A stretch of 64,000 nucleotides of DNA, taken from positions 1,439,001-1,503,000 of the forward strand of contig WUJK01000012.1 in assembly GCA_011317545.1 (NCBI GenBank), in the 5' to 3' direction. How positions within the stretch are numbered: position 1 is the stretch's first letter; every line of letters begins with the position of its first letter. This DNA comes from Coniella vitis. Lineage: Eukaryota; Ascomycota; Sordariomycetes; Diaporthales; Schizoparmaceae. The position numbers and the translations under genes were made by a program. The notes under the pieces are model-generated. The model had not been told where the DNA came from. It made no database searches and saw only the letters and a program-made list of their open reading frames with translations. Positions 24,490 through 37,084 of the stretch are shown here, in pieces.

Positions 24490-25319
24490 GCTGATGGCCT
24501 CAGTTCAAGAGTAACATGCTAATATCGGCAACGAAGGTTTCTGGAGCGAGTGTGTTATAATGTGGAAGCGACGGTGGTGAATTTCAAGACGGAACCCGTG
24601 GTAGAGTATTGGGATGGCAGTGAGATTAACTAGCATGAGCAATGAACTTGGATCTCCCTAATGCTTGCTGAGAATTGCTACGTTGGCTGGCTATAGCAGC
24701 AATTGATGTCTTCGCCCGGCCTTGTGGTCGCTACTGACAATTATATCCATATGCCACGTCTCTTGGAAGCAGCAAAGGAAACAGTCTGACTGGCTTCACT
24801 GCGGAACAAGTCCACCACCAGAAAGTCAATTAGTCAGACAGCTACTTGCCTCAGCGAAGGATCGTCGGCACAATGTATCTTGAAGTTTAATTTCATACAC
24901 TCTGAGCCAGAAGGTCATACTAATATTCGTACAAAATCCCATACTCCCCTTCTTATGACCCGACATCGTAGCTGTCCTGAAACGTCAAGATGCTTGTCCT
25001 AGCTTCGTCATGGTCAATTTGTTCCGAAAACTCCATACTAACACCACCCTGTCCCAGACTTGTACAAACGCCACAGATGACCTTATCCACGCTGAAATGC
25101 AACCCAGACTCCAATGCCTATGACAGGCCAGTAATACCAAACAAGTCTGCCCATTCACAGACACGAGTAGACAATCCAATAACCACCAGTCGTGTATCGT
25201 ATCTCCCGATTCCAACATCCCGTAACTTGGCATTCCAACATTGGTGTCAAGGTTCTACCAACTAATGTAAGAACTGCTCGCACATTTAGAAGCAATGCCT
25301 TGGCGCTAGAGGCAGACGC
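24490..25319. other. Intergenic region
   Basis: Between two minus-strand genes: promoter of the LIM-like gene and 3' flank of the KEN-box protein gene. Only short non-coding ORFs. Confidence 0.6.
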
Positions 25320-27465
25320 TTATTTGCGCTGCTTTGGTTGAGCCAAGTAAGCGAGGCGGCTCTTGCTAAGTGTTGTCGGCTTCTTAGGAGGAGCTGCAGG
25401 ACTAGCTGCAGAGTTGGTCTTGACGGCGGATCTCCTGGTGAACTTGCTAGGGGCTTTGGATGCTGGGCCTCTACGCGCTGCAGTCAGTCGCGGCGCCAGC
25501 AAGGCGTCACCTTCGGGGACCGCAGCGCTCTTCTTTTTCTTGACAGCGCGTTCAGCAGCTTCTCGCTCTGCTTCTTGCTCGTCGTCCTCGGCGCGACAGC
25601 GCTTCTTGCTTGAGACGCCGTGCGCAAAAGCCTTGGCATCATATGTCTTCTGTGCTTGAGGGTGCACATTCTCCTTGCCCTGTGGTGCATCCGTCACAGG
25701 AGCAATGGCGGGAGGGAAGACGTTAGAAGAGGGAGCAATCGAGCGACGAACCTGACGGATACTGGCCTGTCCGGTGTTAATTCCGAATCCATTTTGCGGT
25801 TCACTGCCAAAGCTAATTGTATGGTCGCTACGGAATGTAAATGTTCCGGGAACGCTGACAGGAGCCTGGGCTTCACGATTGGGTGGCGTATCCAAATCCA
25901 TGGCTTCGATAGGTGTGGGTAGTTCTGACAGTGGACGGACACTCGACAAGTCGGGGTACGAGACATCATTGTCCGTGGCCTTCTGCGTGACTTTCTTCAA
26001 AGTCGGGTAATGCACCGAGTCGCTGGTCTCGGGTAGGGAAATGCTTGTTTTAAGCAGAGATGGGGAATTCTGCACCAAAGCTTGTAGTTTGGGCGCGGAA
26101 GTGAAATCAATACGTCTTGCAACCTTCTTGCCCGGGGTGGTGAAAGGGGCAGGAGGCAGTTCGGTCTGGGCACGAGCGGGAGCAGGCGTCTTTGAACCTC
26201 CCAAAGACTTGGACAGTTGGGCGGGATCCTGGTACTTGGCGAGGATAGATCTGACTCTATCAGAAAGACTCGAGCAAGTTATGTCAGCCGGCTCATCTCC
26301 TCTGGGAGTGTCAGTCAGATCCGCTTCGGTAATGGAAGCTGACTTGTCCACGCGAGTCGAGTTCTTGAGGATCGATCGCGGACCCAGAGATTGGGTGAAA
26401 GCAGCGTGAGAAAGTGACGATTGGATTGGCGTGGTTGTGTGAGACGGAGTTTTGGCGTGAGAGACTCCTTTCGGGGCCTTTCCAGGTGTCTTTGGCTGCG
26501 GAATCCTGCTTTCATCCTTTGGGACAGAACGGTTTGTGGAGACATCGTCGCTTGGGGACTGCTTGGCGCGCTTCGCAGGCGACTTGAATGCCTTACCGGG
26601 AGTGCGAGTCTTGTGGGACGACTTCATGATCGAAGCAGGAGCGGGGATCTTGGCGTTTGAAGCCTCATTCTCGTCGATGTTGGCCTTGGACTGAGAGCGC
26701 TTGAGGCCTTTACTGTTGCCCTCAATGGCGGAGGTTGTGCGACCGTGCAGAGCGCGGAATGCAGAGGGATGATCCGCGATGGAGTCCATTTTTCTGAATT
26801 CGGCCATGTGTATCTCGGAAAATCGGCCCGCCTTCTTCTTGGGCTGAGCAATCTTGCGTGCTGCCAACTCTGCCTCCTCTAGACGCTCCTGTCTCCTCTT
26901 GGCAAGGAGCTCAGCCTTGATCTTGACTGCCTCTTCGCGTATCTCTTCCATAATTTTCTGGGCGTCGGCGCCAAATGTTTGGTCAGAGGCTGTCGCAACC
27001 TCACGTTCAAACTTAAGTCCCGACGGAGGGGAGGATATGTTGAACTTGGAGGGAGTTGACAGCAGAGATGCAAGACCTTTGCCAGGGCCATCTTTTGGCT
27101 TGATGTCGGTGAAGCCAAGTCGAAGAGCAGAAGATGGAGCTGCCATTGTGCCAACGTGTGCCTTGGACGGGTGCATTTCTGACATAGGTGGTTTGATGAC
27201 TGTCGCGGCCATGGGCGTTCGAGGACATTGGGCTGGAGATGACATGGTGCCACGGAGTTTCTTGGTGCGCTTGTGGCTCGAGAGTTGCTCTTGTTGCTTG
27301 ACGACAGCACCGAGGTCCGTAGTGTGCTCTTTCTGGGGAGTCTGCATTTCGTCGCCAAAGCGATTAGTAATGGCTTTGATGCTTTCTTCTAACTGGCCTG
27401 CACATGGAAAGCCTGCGATGACTTACGGTCGCCACGCTGGCCAATCGCGCAGATCGACGAGCCAT
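25320..27465 (-). CDS. Disordered basic protein with KEN box and NuSAP-like motif, possibly spindle-associated
   Basis: Exon 1 (27465-27427) encodes MARRSARLASVAT; an 85-nt intron (27342-27426, GTAAGT donor, TTACTAATC branch, ATGCAG acceptor) leads to exon 2 (27341-25320), total 686 aa. A charged helix/coiled coil (about 141-179, EEIREEAVKIKAELLAKRRQ) is followed by GRFSEIHMAEFRKMDSIADH (about 185-204), which resembles the F-x-x-x-H-x-x-x-F-x-x-M-x-S-I motif of the microtubule-binding protein NuSAP. A consensus KEN box with trailing proline (KENVHP, 569-574) suggests degradation by APC/C. Many S/T-P and basic segments (KSPAKRAKQSP, AVKKKKS) fit a nuclear, CDK-regulated protein. The family is not named with certainty; a mitotic microtubule role is inference. 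Confidence 0.8.
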
Positions 27466-30400
27466 GATCGCAGCTGTTGTGAGTGGTTGTGTTGAGGTTG
27501 AGGGCAAGCAAAATAAAAGAGCCTGTGGAGGCTACAAATTGAGAGAAGAAGAAAAGGAAGAAGTTTGCAAGACAGTGCTTCAGGCAGAGGATAACACGAG
27601 ACGCGGTGTGGTGCGATCTGGTATGACGTGGACGGGAAAGTGGTGTTGGGAAGAGGGAAAGAGCGCGACGGGCGGTCCGTTGCGCAGCGGCCATTGTCAA
27701 CAAACAAGAGTAAACAAAAGGCAACTGGCCCAAGCGCTGCTGACATATCATGCATCAGCGCGGGGCGGCTTGGTTGCCGGGCCGCCCGACCAAGCCTTAG
27801 GCTGGGGTACAGCGGACTCGACTCCACCAAGGTGGATCACGGCTACGCGAATTCAACCTCATCACAATGTTGACGCGAGCAGCCTACTTACTGTACGTAT
27901 AACAGCTTGAGAGTGGTCAATCCGACCGAGTAGCTGAATGGCTGAAGAACACGGGTCTGAAGAGCTGCAAAGAATATACCAACTTTGGAACTTAGTTCAT
28001 CGTCAAGCGCCTTCTTAGAACACAGCTGATTAAAGGAACATGTACGGGCAAACCAGGTTGACATGCTGCATGTTAGGAACCATAGCGACGAAAGGGGATA
28101 TTGAAATAAACCAGGTGGCTTACCGCGCTGCATGGAGATTCGAGAAAGCGACGCACGAATGCAGCGAACGGAGTAATGCAATAAGCAAGTGATCTGATTC
28201 TATCAAGGTCAAGCTAAAGCGACCGCATAAAACTATATTAGAGGCAGTATGAAATATAAATCAAAAAGGTTCAACTTGGGGGATCGTCACCCCCCAGTCT
28301 ATGTCCTTGTGTGTACGGGTATGGTTAAGAATACTTGATAAGACGAGGTCATATATGGCTCATGATGTGCGGAATGAGAAAGGAAATTATAGGGCAAGGG
28401 TGAAGAGGTCAGAGTTCGAGGAAGGCGCCTCCCCGGACTGACCATTTTTGTTGAAAATTGCTTGCTGGGTTGGCGGATTCGAACTCAGGGTAGTCAAGAC
28501 TCGATAGAGTTCAGTTGAATAACCGCTGCGTCCCAGGTGATGAGTTATCTATGGATTGTGACTTTGAACTTATATAGCCAAGTTTGAGCCCTGTGGTGAC
28601 TCACCTGGGCGTCTCAGGCAAGGACACGTGTAAGGAACATAAAGATTCGCACTAGAACTTATGAAGAGCGCTTCAGGCTGGGGATTAGTACTTCGATTAG
28701 CGCTCACAGTAGCTTGTGTGTATTAACAGATGGGGTAGATTGTCAGAAGTACGCCTCGATCTCGTGAGCAAATGTCACACCCGCTATGCTCTCACACAGT
28801 CCGCCACGTAGCGCCTTGGGAGCTTTCATACTGCAATATATGTTGCCCCAGGTCGGGTGGCTTTTGCTCGGCTCTTGCTTTATAATGATTCTTATGTCTT
28901 ATTGACAATATTTGTTTGCTATTCTCAGCTAAGCAGAGATTATGAAATGGTGTTGGGTCACGAGTTGTGGCGTGTAGCTGCCGATATGCAACATCCTACC
29001 CTTACATTCTGCGTATGTATTGATGCTTCTGAGAGCCCTGGGACACCCATATCACTCACTGTACCAGTGTCAATGAGGGTACAAAAGACTGACGACCACG
29101 GCATAGATATCTAAATTAAAATATTTCATCATTGCGAGAACGTGCTTATTTCGATCTTGAAGATACCACATAAACTTGTTGCCGACAGAGAAAGAGCTAA
29201 GCCCTAGCTGTACTCTGGCGCTTCTACATGATATTGGCTCTGTAATAACCTGGAAGTTATCAAGATACCGTAGAGTATAAGCGTTGTTCCTTCGTAGCAT
29301 GTCTCTTACTGCTGCTTGTCTGGTGAGAGTGATGGAGTTAGAGAATATAGGTTTGAACCATCGCGTGTCTGAGCGGAACCCGTGATCATCTACTTCTTGA
29401 ATGGTAAAGTGATAGTAGCAGCGGCTGCTGACACACCGCAAACAAACACTACTAGATGTGGTTGGTCACATGGCAGCCGGTAGACATAGAAACAACCAGC
29501 TAATCGAAAGAAAGCGTCAAAATGACGAGAGAATGCGTTTGCGGCTTGGACATGGGATATGCTAAGCTTTTCAAAGCGCTAGCACAACTCTGGGGTTCAA
29601 AGAAACGGGTCGGCTATAGTTTGCCTCGCGAAAGGGGATTGAGAATGGTTCTTCAATATTAAAATTGGTTTGAAGCTGAGTCTTGATAGCGACGGCAACC
29701 GTGGCCGCTGCTTGGTGCCAATCGACTTTGGCAGACTAGAAGGCTTCTCGAAGGAGCCATACTACTCTAACGTACCATGTAATCTGGTGCAAAGCAGTCA
29801 TTTACGTAGTAGTGGATGGACGTATAGCAGGACCCACGTGATGAGTGCAGTAGCAGCTTTTTCGCCTATAAGATGTGGTCAGTCCGGCCATCAGTGGCGT
29901 ATGTCACGCTGATGGTTGTCTACGGCTGTAGGACGTCGGGCTGGTCGGCCAGTCTGGATCCTGACGAAGCGCCATGGAGCAGCCTAGTCATGCGGCTCGA
30001 AGCAGCCGAGCTGCAGTAATGCGGGGTGAGTGTGCATGATTCTTGGATTCCGAGATGAGACCTTGCGAGCGGAATAGACATTTCCTTTGAGAAGTGGTCG
30101 GCGTTGAAAGCGCTACAGAAAGCTTCTGGTTGTGCAATGAGAAGAGGTGTGGTTGATGCTTTGACGTTGTACATAGTACTGTGTACGACAAGAAAATCGA
30201 CGAAGGCTGGACTTGCCTGTATTGGCTTAGGGCAAGTGAAAGCGGGAGTGCGGTGGCTCAATCATTATATCGCCAAGTCGTTCTATGTAGCAACCAGGCT
30301 GTATAAGAACCGGCAGGTACTTTAGGGCTACAAAATACGCGCACTGCTTGCGCCTCCCCCCTGTCTGGAAGGAGGAGGCAGAAGGGCGCAGCCGTGCCTG

Positions 30401-33400
30401 GGGCATCCAGGGCCTCCCCAGCACCTGCCCAACCTCCGAGGAGATGCAACCCCTTGATTCCCGGTGTCGTGAGGAGGCGCGCCAGGCCGACTACCTACTA
30501 CCTACTACTGCCGCTGTCCTCAACAAACCCAACCCCGCCCGTCTGCCTCAGCGGCTGAGAGAAATCAGGGCGCCCATCTTGCGTCAGGTGCTCTTGGACT
30601 CTCACACTTACGCTGAACTCGGCGAATGGTATGTGCAGTTTGACATCGTGGGTGCCTTGTCTCGCCTCGCCCAGCCCATGGCCACCTGGAAGGATGGTCA
30701 GAAGAAGCATCGTCATGTCCGCGTCCTGCCTGTCACAAAGCCTGAGCAAGCCGAAGTACCTCTGCTGAGGATCGTTTGATTTGGGGATGTGCCCATGTGT
30801 GTGCGTGGACGACCAAGCCACCTTCTTCATCCAGCGGTTTGAGCGAGTATTGCTGCTCTGCCACAATGTCGAATACGCAGAGTTGCAAGTAGGACCAAGA
30901 ATGCTCAACCAAATACACACCTGCAGAGGTTCACCAACAAAGCTACTATGTGGCATTGAGCAACTTCTCATCCATGATCCCGCCGTATCAACAGAGTGTG
31001 CAAGACTTTGCCGAGCATGACAACGTGCATGGGCCAGTTCATGTCCAAGGATGAGCGTTCCAGGGTCACTGTGACGGTCAAATACCTGGCTTGTAAGTAT
31101 CCCTTCAGTTAGACCCCTTTGCTATGTAGATTTGGGTACTATGCATAGCATACTATGTATAGTACCAAATGGTTTTCTTTAAGCAGCCCCCTTTTGCCCT
31201 CATCCGACAGCACTCGTCGGAAAAATTCCTTTTCGTCAGGCGCAAGGCTCCGGTGTCGCTGACGGACATCCCAGACCTGCCTCCGATCTAGCAACCCACC
31301 AGGAGATAATGGTACAATCGATAATACATAATCCACCAGTGCTCCAGCCCAAAAAGACGGCCCTTCAATCCACGAACCCCAACTTTCTCAAACCGCCATT
31401 GTCCAACTCGAACCACTTCATTCGTTTGCGAGCACATTAAATGCGCCTGTGTCAGCATGTTGGGGAGAAGCCCTTGGTATGGTTGTACCTTGGGCTTAGC
31501 CAAGACAGCGATGCTAGGAACGGAGACCGGACCCCTTTGCGATGACGGATCTTGAACCCCCGACTTATCGGCGAGCTCCGACCTTCAATGGCCACAGCAA
31601 CCCATTATCAAAATTCTTTTGTGACAAACTTGCACAGGATCCAACGAGAAGGCTCATCAAGCTCGTGCGAGCACAGAAGCAGGACAATGGAAGCATGGTG
31701 CCATGACGATGATCTTCTTGCGAGTCTCGCTCTTGCTTTGCGGGTGATTCTGCTGTCAGCCCAGGCAATTCGCGAGTGGATGCTCCGCTGCCAGCACCAT
31801 TGGTGCTCATTCGAAATTATGAGAAGTTGCTTGGCAGCGGTCTGTTGTTGTGGGACATGGGCTGTCGCCCAGGCAGACCGCAAAACCAAGGCGACCCTCC
31901 TGTCGACAAATCACGCAAACCCACTTACTGCCCATTTACTATGTACCCGGTCGACGTCCGATTTCAATCTGACTGCACTGCGACAATCTGGTTGATCGCA
32001 TGTTCATCGTGCAACTGCTCAGCACTGAATGCGCAGCGCCGGGTCCCAAACCCGAAATGTGATTCTGGCGCAAGAACTGGTACCCTCGCCTCGGCCCACG
32101 GGATTTGCTAGGACAAACACACTAGTTCCAATCACACACTCTTGTAGTAGCTCTTGCTGCTGTCCGCCAGTGTCCAGCTCGCATTGTTGCCTGCAACGTG
32201 TACGCTGATGCTCGTCGTGCAAATGCATTGCCAGACAGGCATTGATGCAGTGAAACTAAACAGATTATTAGTGTCACTTGTCTACAAGAAAGAACTCAGT
32301 ACTACTATGGTTTACATGGTAGTTCGAGAACAAGCTGGCGGACTGGCGCGGGGTTCGCGGACGAGCACAGCCTAATCCAGAGTTTATTGCAGCTTGTGCA
32401 TGGTGCATCTGTTGGACGCTCGGAACGCCCAACAAAGTACTGCAGAGAGACCCTGGTACTATTGAATTGGGACGAGCTCGGGAGCCGCAAAGCGCTTGGC
32501 CGTGGCTTGGACCATTCGACATAATACCATGTACAAACCCCTCGTGAGGGCCTATACTATGACAGTACGACAAATAGGTAGCAAGGTACATAGGCAAGGT
32601 AGTGCGGACTACGTCCGTGAGGAGCAATGTGCTAGTCTGCAGCAATACATGAGTCGAGGCTGGAGAAACTTTGGTTGCAGGTACCGCGATTCGGCCGCAA
32701 CTGAAAATTCCGTCACTCCAAATTTTGCAGCGACTCCGCTCTCAAGGCCCTCGTTCTGAAGGCTCCTTTTCCAGCTTGTTGGCTTGTTTCGTGCGAGCTC
32801 CTCTTTGACAGAATTTTCCGTCGGCGTTGGATCGTCTTTCAATCACTCGTTCCCCTCATCAACCGCAACAAACGTAAGTGCCGGAGTCAACGCGACGACA
32901 CTGCAGAGCACGCCCATTGACCGGCAGCGGCCAGCGACTTATATCCGGAGACGATACTGCTTTTTCCCAAGGCTTCTTCCGCCAGCAAGACGACCCGCGC
33001 AGTTTGCGGCCCGCCCAAGACTTGCCGTCGACAAGCCCAGCACCAGGTGGACATTGCACAGTTAGCTGCGGCCAAGGTGCGACCGACCGACCACCACAAG
33101 GCCCAGCTGCAGGCCCACGACCAACCTCAAAAAGGACAGTCCGAGCAGAAGTGCGTGGAGAGGCGCAATTTGACGAAGCATCCGGCCCTCGAGGGGAGGT
33201 CACAGTCCAGCCTTCTGGTCAACTCCCAAAAAACACGTCAGCCCAACCAGCTTCGACCCGTGGTTGAAAAGGGCTCGAGGCGACATTTATAGGCGACTGG
33301 ACACGTCGTTAGGCTCGACTCAGCAGGCTGGTGGACCATTGCAAGATTTGGTCAACGTTACCTAAAAAGAAGTCCACCCGGCAGTCAGGCGTTTGAGGGA

Positions 33401-34347
33401 GGAAGGGACCAGCTGACCTGTGAGCACGAGTCTGTGAGGGGCCCCCCCCTACACAGTACATACAGCCCACTCATCCCCCCTGGCTGGCGCGCCGCACCCA
33501 CCCAGGTCCGCACCGGCTGCCGAGTTGGAGCCCAGTGCCGCCTGCAAGCTTGGCCCTGACAGGCATTGCGTTCCGAGGTCGTTCCCCCACAAGCGATTGT
33601 CCCAGCGATCCATTTCAATTACGTATAAACCGGCGCCCGTCTGCCTTTTCTTTACACACACAAACTCTGCGCCCTGTCACCGTCAATTTGCTTATCTTTG
33701 CGCCGTCCAAATTGCCCTTCGACGACCTGTCATCCCGTGGCCAGCGCTTTGATCCCGCAGCCGCCTGATACTGGCCTCCCTGGTAAGGACCCGCCTATGC
33801 TGGCTGTCAATCAGCACCCCCCAGTGCCACCACGAGTTCCAACCTGCCGGGTCTGCAGCTGCCCTGCGACAAGCCCGGCGGCCCTGATTGGCGCCACCCC
33901 CAGATTGTCCCTGAGACTTCCCCGGACCGTATCACTGATCGGGCATTTTACCCTAGCTTTTCCGCACGATTACACGCTGCGAGCCTATCTGCTTCAGCCC
34001 TATCTCGATCCTCTTTGGAGATAACGGCGCGCCTTCCTGTAGGGCTCGCACCAGTGAGAGACAAGTTGCACCTGCTAATCCTGGTCAACTTGGGCAAGTC
34101 GACAGGAACACGCCTCGGCTAGATCCGTCGCGTGCCCAAAAAGTTTAAACCGAGGGACCCAAACCCCTCCCACGGGGGTACCGACCTCTTCACAGCACAG
34201 CGGGCCATCGCCGGTGTGCCTATCGCGCTGCCGTTCGCCTACCCGTGGGCAAGGCCGATCACCCCGTCTTGAGTGCCACGAGGGAAGATTCTGTGGCGGT
34301 CGCCGCAGCTCCGTGGCAGTTTAATTTTCCACTACTAGACAAGGGGC
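27466..34347. other. 6.9 kb gene-poor interval
   Basis: No ORF here has recognisable domains or convincing codon bias in any frame. The left part (about 28.2-30.3 kb) looks richer in A/T than its flanks. It contains a degenerate tRNA-like sequence (28465-28536), a second tRNA 3'-half-like stretch near 31537-31600 on the minus strand, and 9-mer copies at 30170, 31151 and 31937. The right 1.5 kb (about 32.8-34.3 kb) is GC-rich and C-rich and is probably promoter and leader of the bZIP gene. Decayed repeats are a likely origin of the middle part, but no transposase or reverse transcriptase remnant could be read. Confidence 0.5.
28465..28536 (-). pseudogene. Degenerate tRNA-like sequence (tRNA pseudogene or SINE head)
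   Basis: On the minus strand a 72-nt stretch starts CTGGGAC and ends AACCCAG, so five acceptor pairs can form. It has a box A-like GACGCAGCGG and a box B-like GAGTTCGAATCC at tRNA spacing. The T-stem does not pair and the D-arm is poor, so it is not a functional tRNA. Confidence 0.35.
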
Positions 34348-35874
34348 ATGGCATCAGATAAGCCTTTGGCCGATGAAAAGAGAGATCCTACCAAACAGGA
34401 TAGCGAAGAGTCTCCACTGGGCTCGAGTCCAGATGGGGATGGAGATGGCGAGCCAACCGAGCCAGGTGACGGCCAGGTGAACCCGACGCCGGAGCAGGCT
34501 CCCAAAAGAAAGGGCGGCCGAAAACCGGTATGTAGCCCAATCTTGCCGCTGTCCTGATGAGCCTTCATTATACCCAAGACGACTTTTGTGCTCAAGGGTG
34601 ATATGTTGCCTCATCCAAGACAAGTACTACTCTCTGGTTTGGATCATTTCTCTCTGACACTGCAAGTAGATCTATGCCACGACCGAGGAGAGGAAGCAGC
34701 GCAACAGGCAAGCACAGGCTGCCTTTCGCGAGCGACGCACTGAGTACATCAAGCAGCTCGAACAGACCATCAGCGTCCAGGAACAAACCCTGGCCAATCT
34801 CAATGCCGCTCATCGCACGGCTGCCGACGAGTGTTTAATGCTGAGATATAAAAACTCACTTTTGGAGCGCATCCTGCTCGAAAAGGGTATGCTGCCTAGC
34901 TATGCTTGAGAAGACTCTCTCCCGACAATTTGCTGACCTTTGTTTCAGGAATCGACGTGCAAGCTGAGCTGCAGGCCAAGCATGGCAGCCCAAACTTTGG
35001 TCCTACGCACATGCCAGCCATCATCCAGCCACCACCTATTTCTAGGACTCTGTTGAACAGGCACCATAACCGACGGTCTACGTCTAGCATCGCACCAAAA
35101 GTCGAGCCTGGCTTCAGCACGTTACCGCCCATCCATGCAGGCAATCTGCCCGCGGGATCGCCCAAGTCTCGGTCCATGACTGCTTCTCACGCGCCGTCAC
35201 CAGCGACCACCGAGGGATTTGGAGTCTCTCCGGCGTCTTCAGAGGCTACGTCTGGCTCGGCGCGTCCAGGCATGCCGGTGGCCGGTATGAAGCCGCCAGC
35301 TAGCTCGATCGGCCAAATGCCAGGCGCCCCAAGGATGATGCCGCCTATGCAGACGAGCCTGGGTCAACAACCAGGCCATGTTCCACACCCGGCCAGACTA
35401 GGTGGCGGTGTTAGCGGACCACCATTCTACCAGACACCCGCATATCAAAACCACTTAGAACAGCTTGGTAAGCATCCACAACCTCTTGCATTTTTCAAAC
35501 GTGGTACCCAGAATTAATCAAGACCTACAGAACAGGAATACGATGCTGCGGCTGACATGATGGAGGACGGCCATGACGCTGAAGACACAACTTCGGGACC
35601 CGGCCCATATCCTGGGTCAACTTATGCCGCACATGCTGCTGCTCAGCAGCAAATCAGCCCTACTAGCAACGGACCCCTGGAGCCGAATCCTGTGACGGGA
35701 CAGCCTTCGCAGCCTTCGCAACCGCAGCAATCGCAGCCGCAACAACCGCATCAGCAACAAGGCATGTCCATGACACAGCTACTCGATCCATCCATGGACT
35801 GGGACCCATTTGGGCTCAGCGCAAGCATGGCGTTTCCGTCCTCTTTCTCCTTCGACACGAGCAACATGAGGTGA
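34348..35874 (+). CDS. bZIP transcription factor, Pap1/Yap-type basic region
   Basis: Sequence-specific DNA-binding regulator of 419 aa. Exons 34348-34527, 34670-34886, 34949-35467 and 35531-35874 join in frame (introns 142, 62 and 63 nt). Exon 1 is acidic then basic (KRKGGRKP). Exon 2 carries the basic region NRQAQAAFRERR (72-83), matching the N-x2-A-Q-x2-F-R pattern of Pap1/Yap factors, and a zipper with hydrophobic heptads at about Leu90, Leu104, Leu118 and Leu125 followed by LLERILLEKGIDVQAEL. The rest is Pro/Ser/Gln-rich, typical of activation regions, and ends MDWDPFGLSASMAFPSS. The C-terminal cysteine-rich domain of true Yap1 redox sensors is absent, so oxidative sensing should not be assumed. 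Targets unknown. Confidence 0.9.
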
Positions 35875-37084
35875 CTGAGCTTAAGACGCGGTGTGACAAA
35901 CGAAATAATGATGAGATGGGAGACGCTTTGAGTAGGCCAATGCTTTTCGGCGTTGTTTGCCTTGCCCAATTGCGGACTTGAGAGTAATCAGGGAGGACCA
36001 AATCGTGACACTGGCGGTGTCTCCGCCAAGAGAACACAAAGAACATAACCATAGGAGTGGGACAATGTGTTCAATTACGCATCTCTCGATACCCCAAACG
36101 GCGCCGCTGCATTGCCTCCGACACATTTCTATGGAGGCGACACTACCAAACAATCAGGCGATTAGGGCGACATTCTGGGTGAAAAAGTCTTTGTCATTTG
36201 CCGTAGGAACCGAATCGGACACGCATCCCAAGGCGTCCAAAAACATATTCAGTCATGCATGGCAATCTATTGATTCCGCCAGTTGATGTACATACAACAG
36301 CGGCTTTATATTTTCTAGCATTTGGAAGGCGTCCAAGACGGAAAAAGACAATCTTCACTGGCTAGTATTCAGTCGGAGCTGGCAGTGGGGAAGCTATTTT
36401 GTCAATTCAAGTTTTTAACAAAAGTTAAAGGAGGGAGGAGCTACATTTTTGATGGACTATCAGTCATGCATTTAGGGAAAAGGGGTCAAAGAAAAGTCTT
36501 GCTTGAAATTTTTCTCTCGAGAGCTGATATCATCAGGATCTGGACTGTTGTTGACATTGCATCTTGGGCGGTTGTGACAAGCAAATATGTATCGTCAAGC
36601 GCTGCCGTTGTGACCCACGGCTTTACCGTCGCGATTTGCAACGGCAGATGTGGTAGAAGGGGGACAAATCATCAAATCATGTCTGATGAGTGGGAGAATT
36701 CTTCTTGTGGTGCAGCTGAAGTCGATGGAGCCGAAAATCTGTGCTTCCTGGCGAGTAAACACTGAGTTAATTCACGAAGACTTGCTGGAAGTCTTTGTCA
36801 TGACACAAGAGCAAATACCATGATACTATGTACGCTTAGACCGCAAATACCTCGGTAAATAAATACATAGTACATACTATGTACATAAGTAGCAGGAAGA
36901 GAGACGAACAGTGCTGATAAGATAAGAAATTTCTCGACGCGGGCCAAAGTATACATCGTAGTGCAATTGCCGCTCTGGTCAAGAGCAACCACACTGCGAA
37001 AGAGAAAAGAGTCACCCGGCCAGGAATCACCAAAGTGGCATTCCTGTCGTCTTCGGTCAAAGACGCGCACCAGGGTCAAAGGCC
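35875..37084. other. Intergenic region with a 9-mer cluster
   Basis: 3' flank of the bZIP gene and promoter of tRNase Z. It holds three exact 9-mer copies (36824-36832, 36864-36872, 36875-36883). No gene supported. Confidence 0.6.
36864..36883. repeat. Inverted pair of the TACATAGTA 9-mer
   Basis: TACATAGTA at 36864-36872 is followed after two bases by its reverse complement TACTATGTA at 36875-36883, forming a near-perfect hairpin-capable palindrome about 200 nt upstream of the tRNase Z start codon. Confidence 0.8.

Noticed and set aside
26854..27495. 213-codon plus-strand ORF
   Set aside because: Antisense to the KEN-box protein gene; no recognisable content.
30348..30779. 143-codon plus-strand ORF
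   Set aside because: GC-rich patch inside the gene-poor interval with overlapping ORFs on both strands and no recognisable content.
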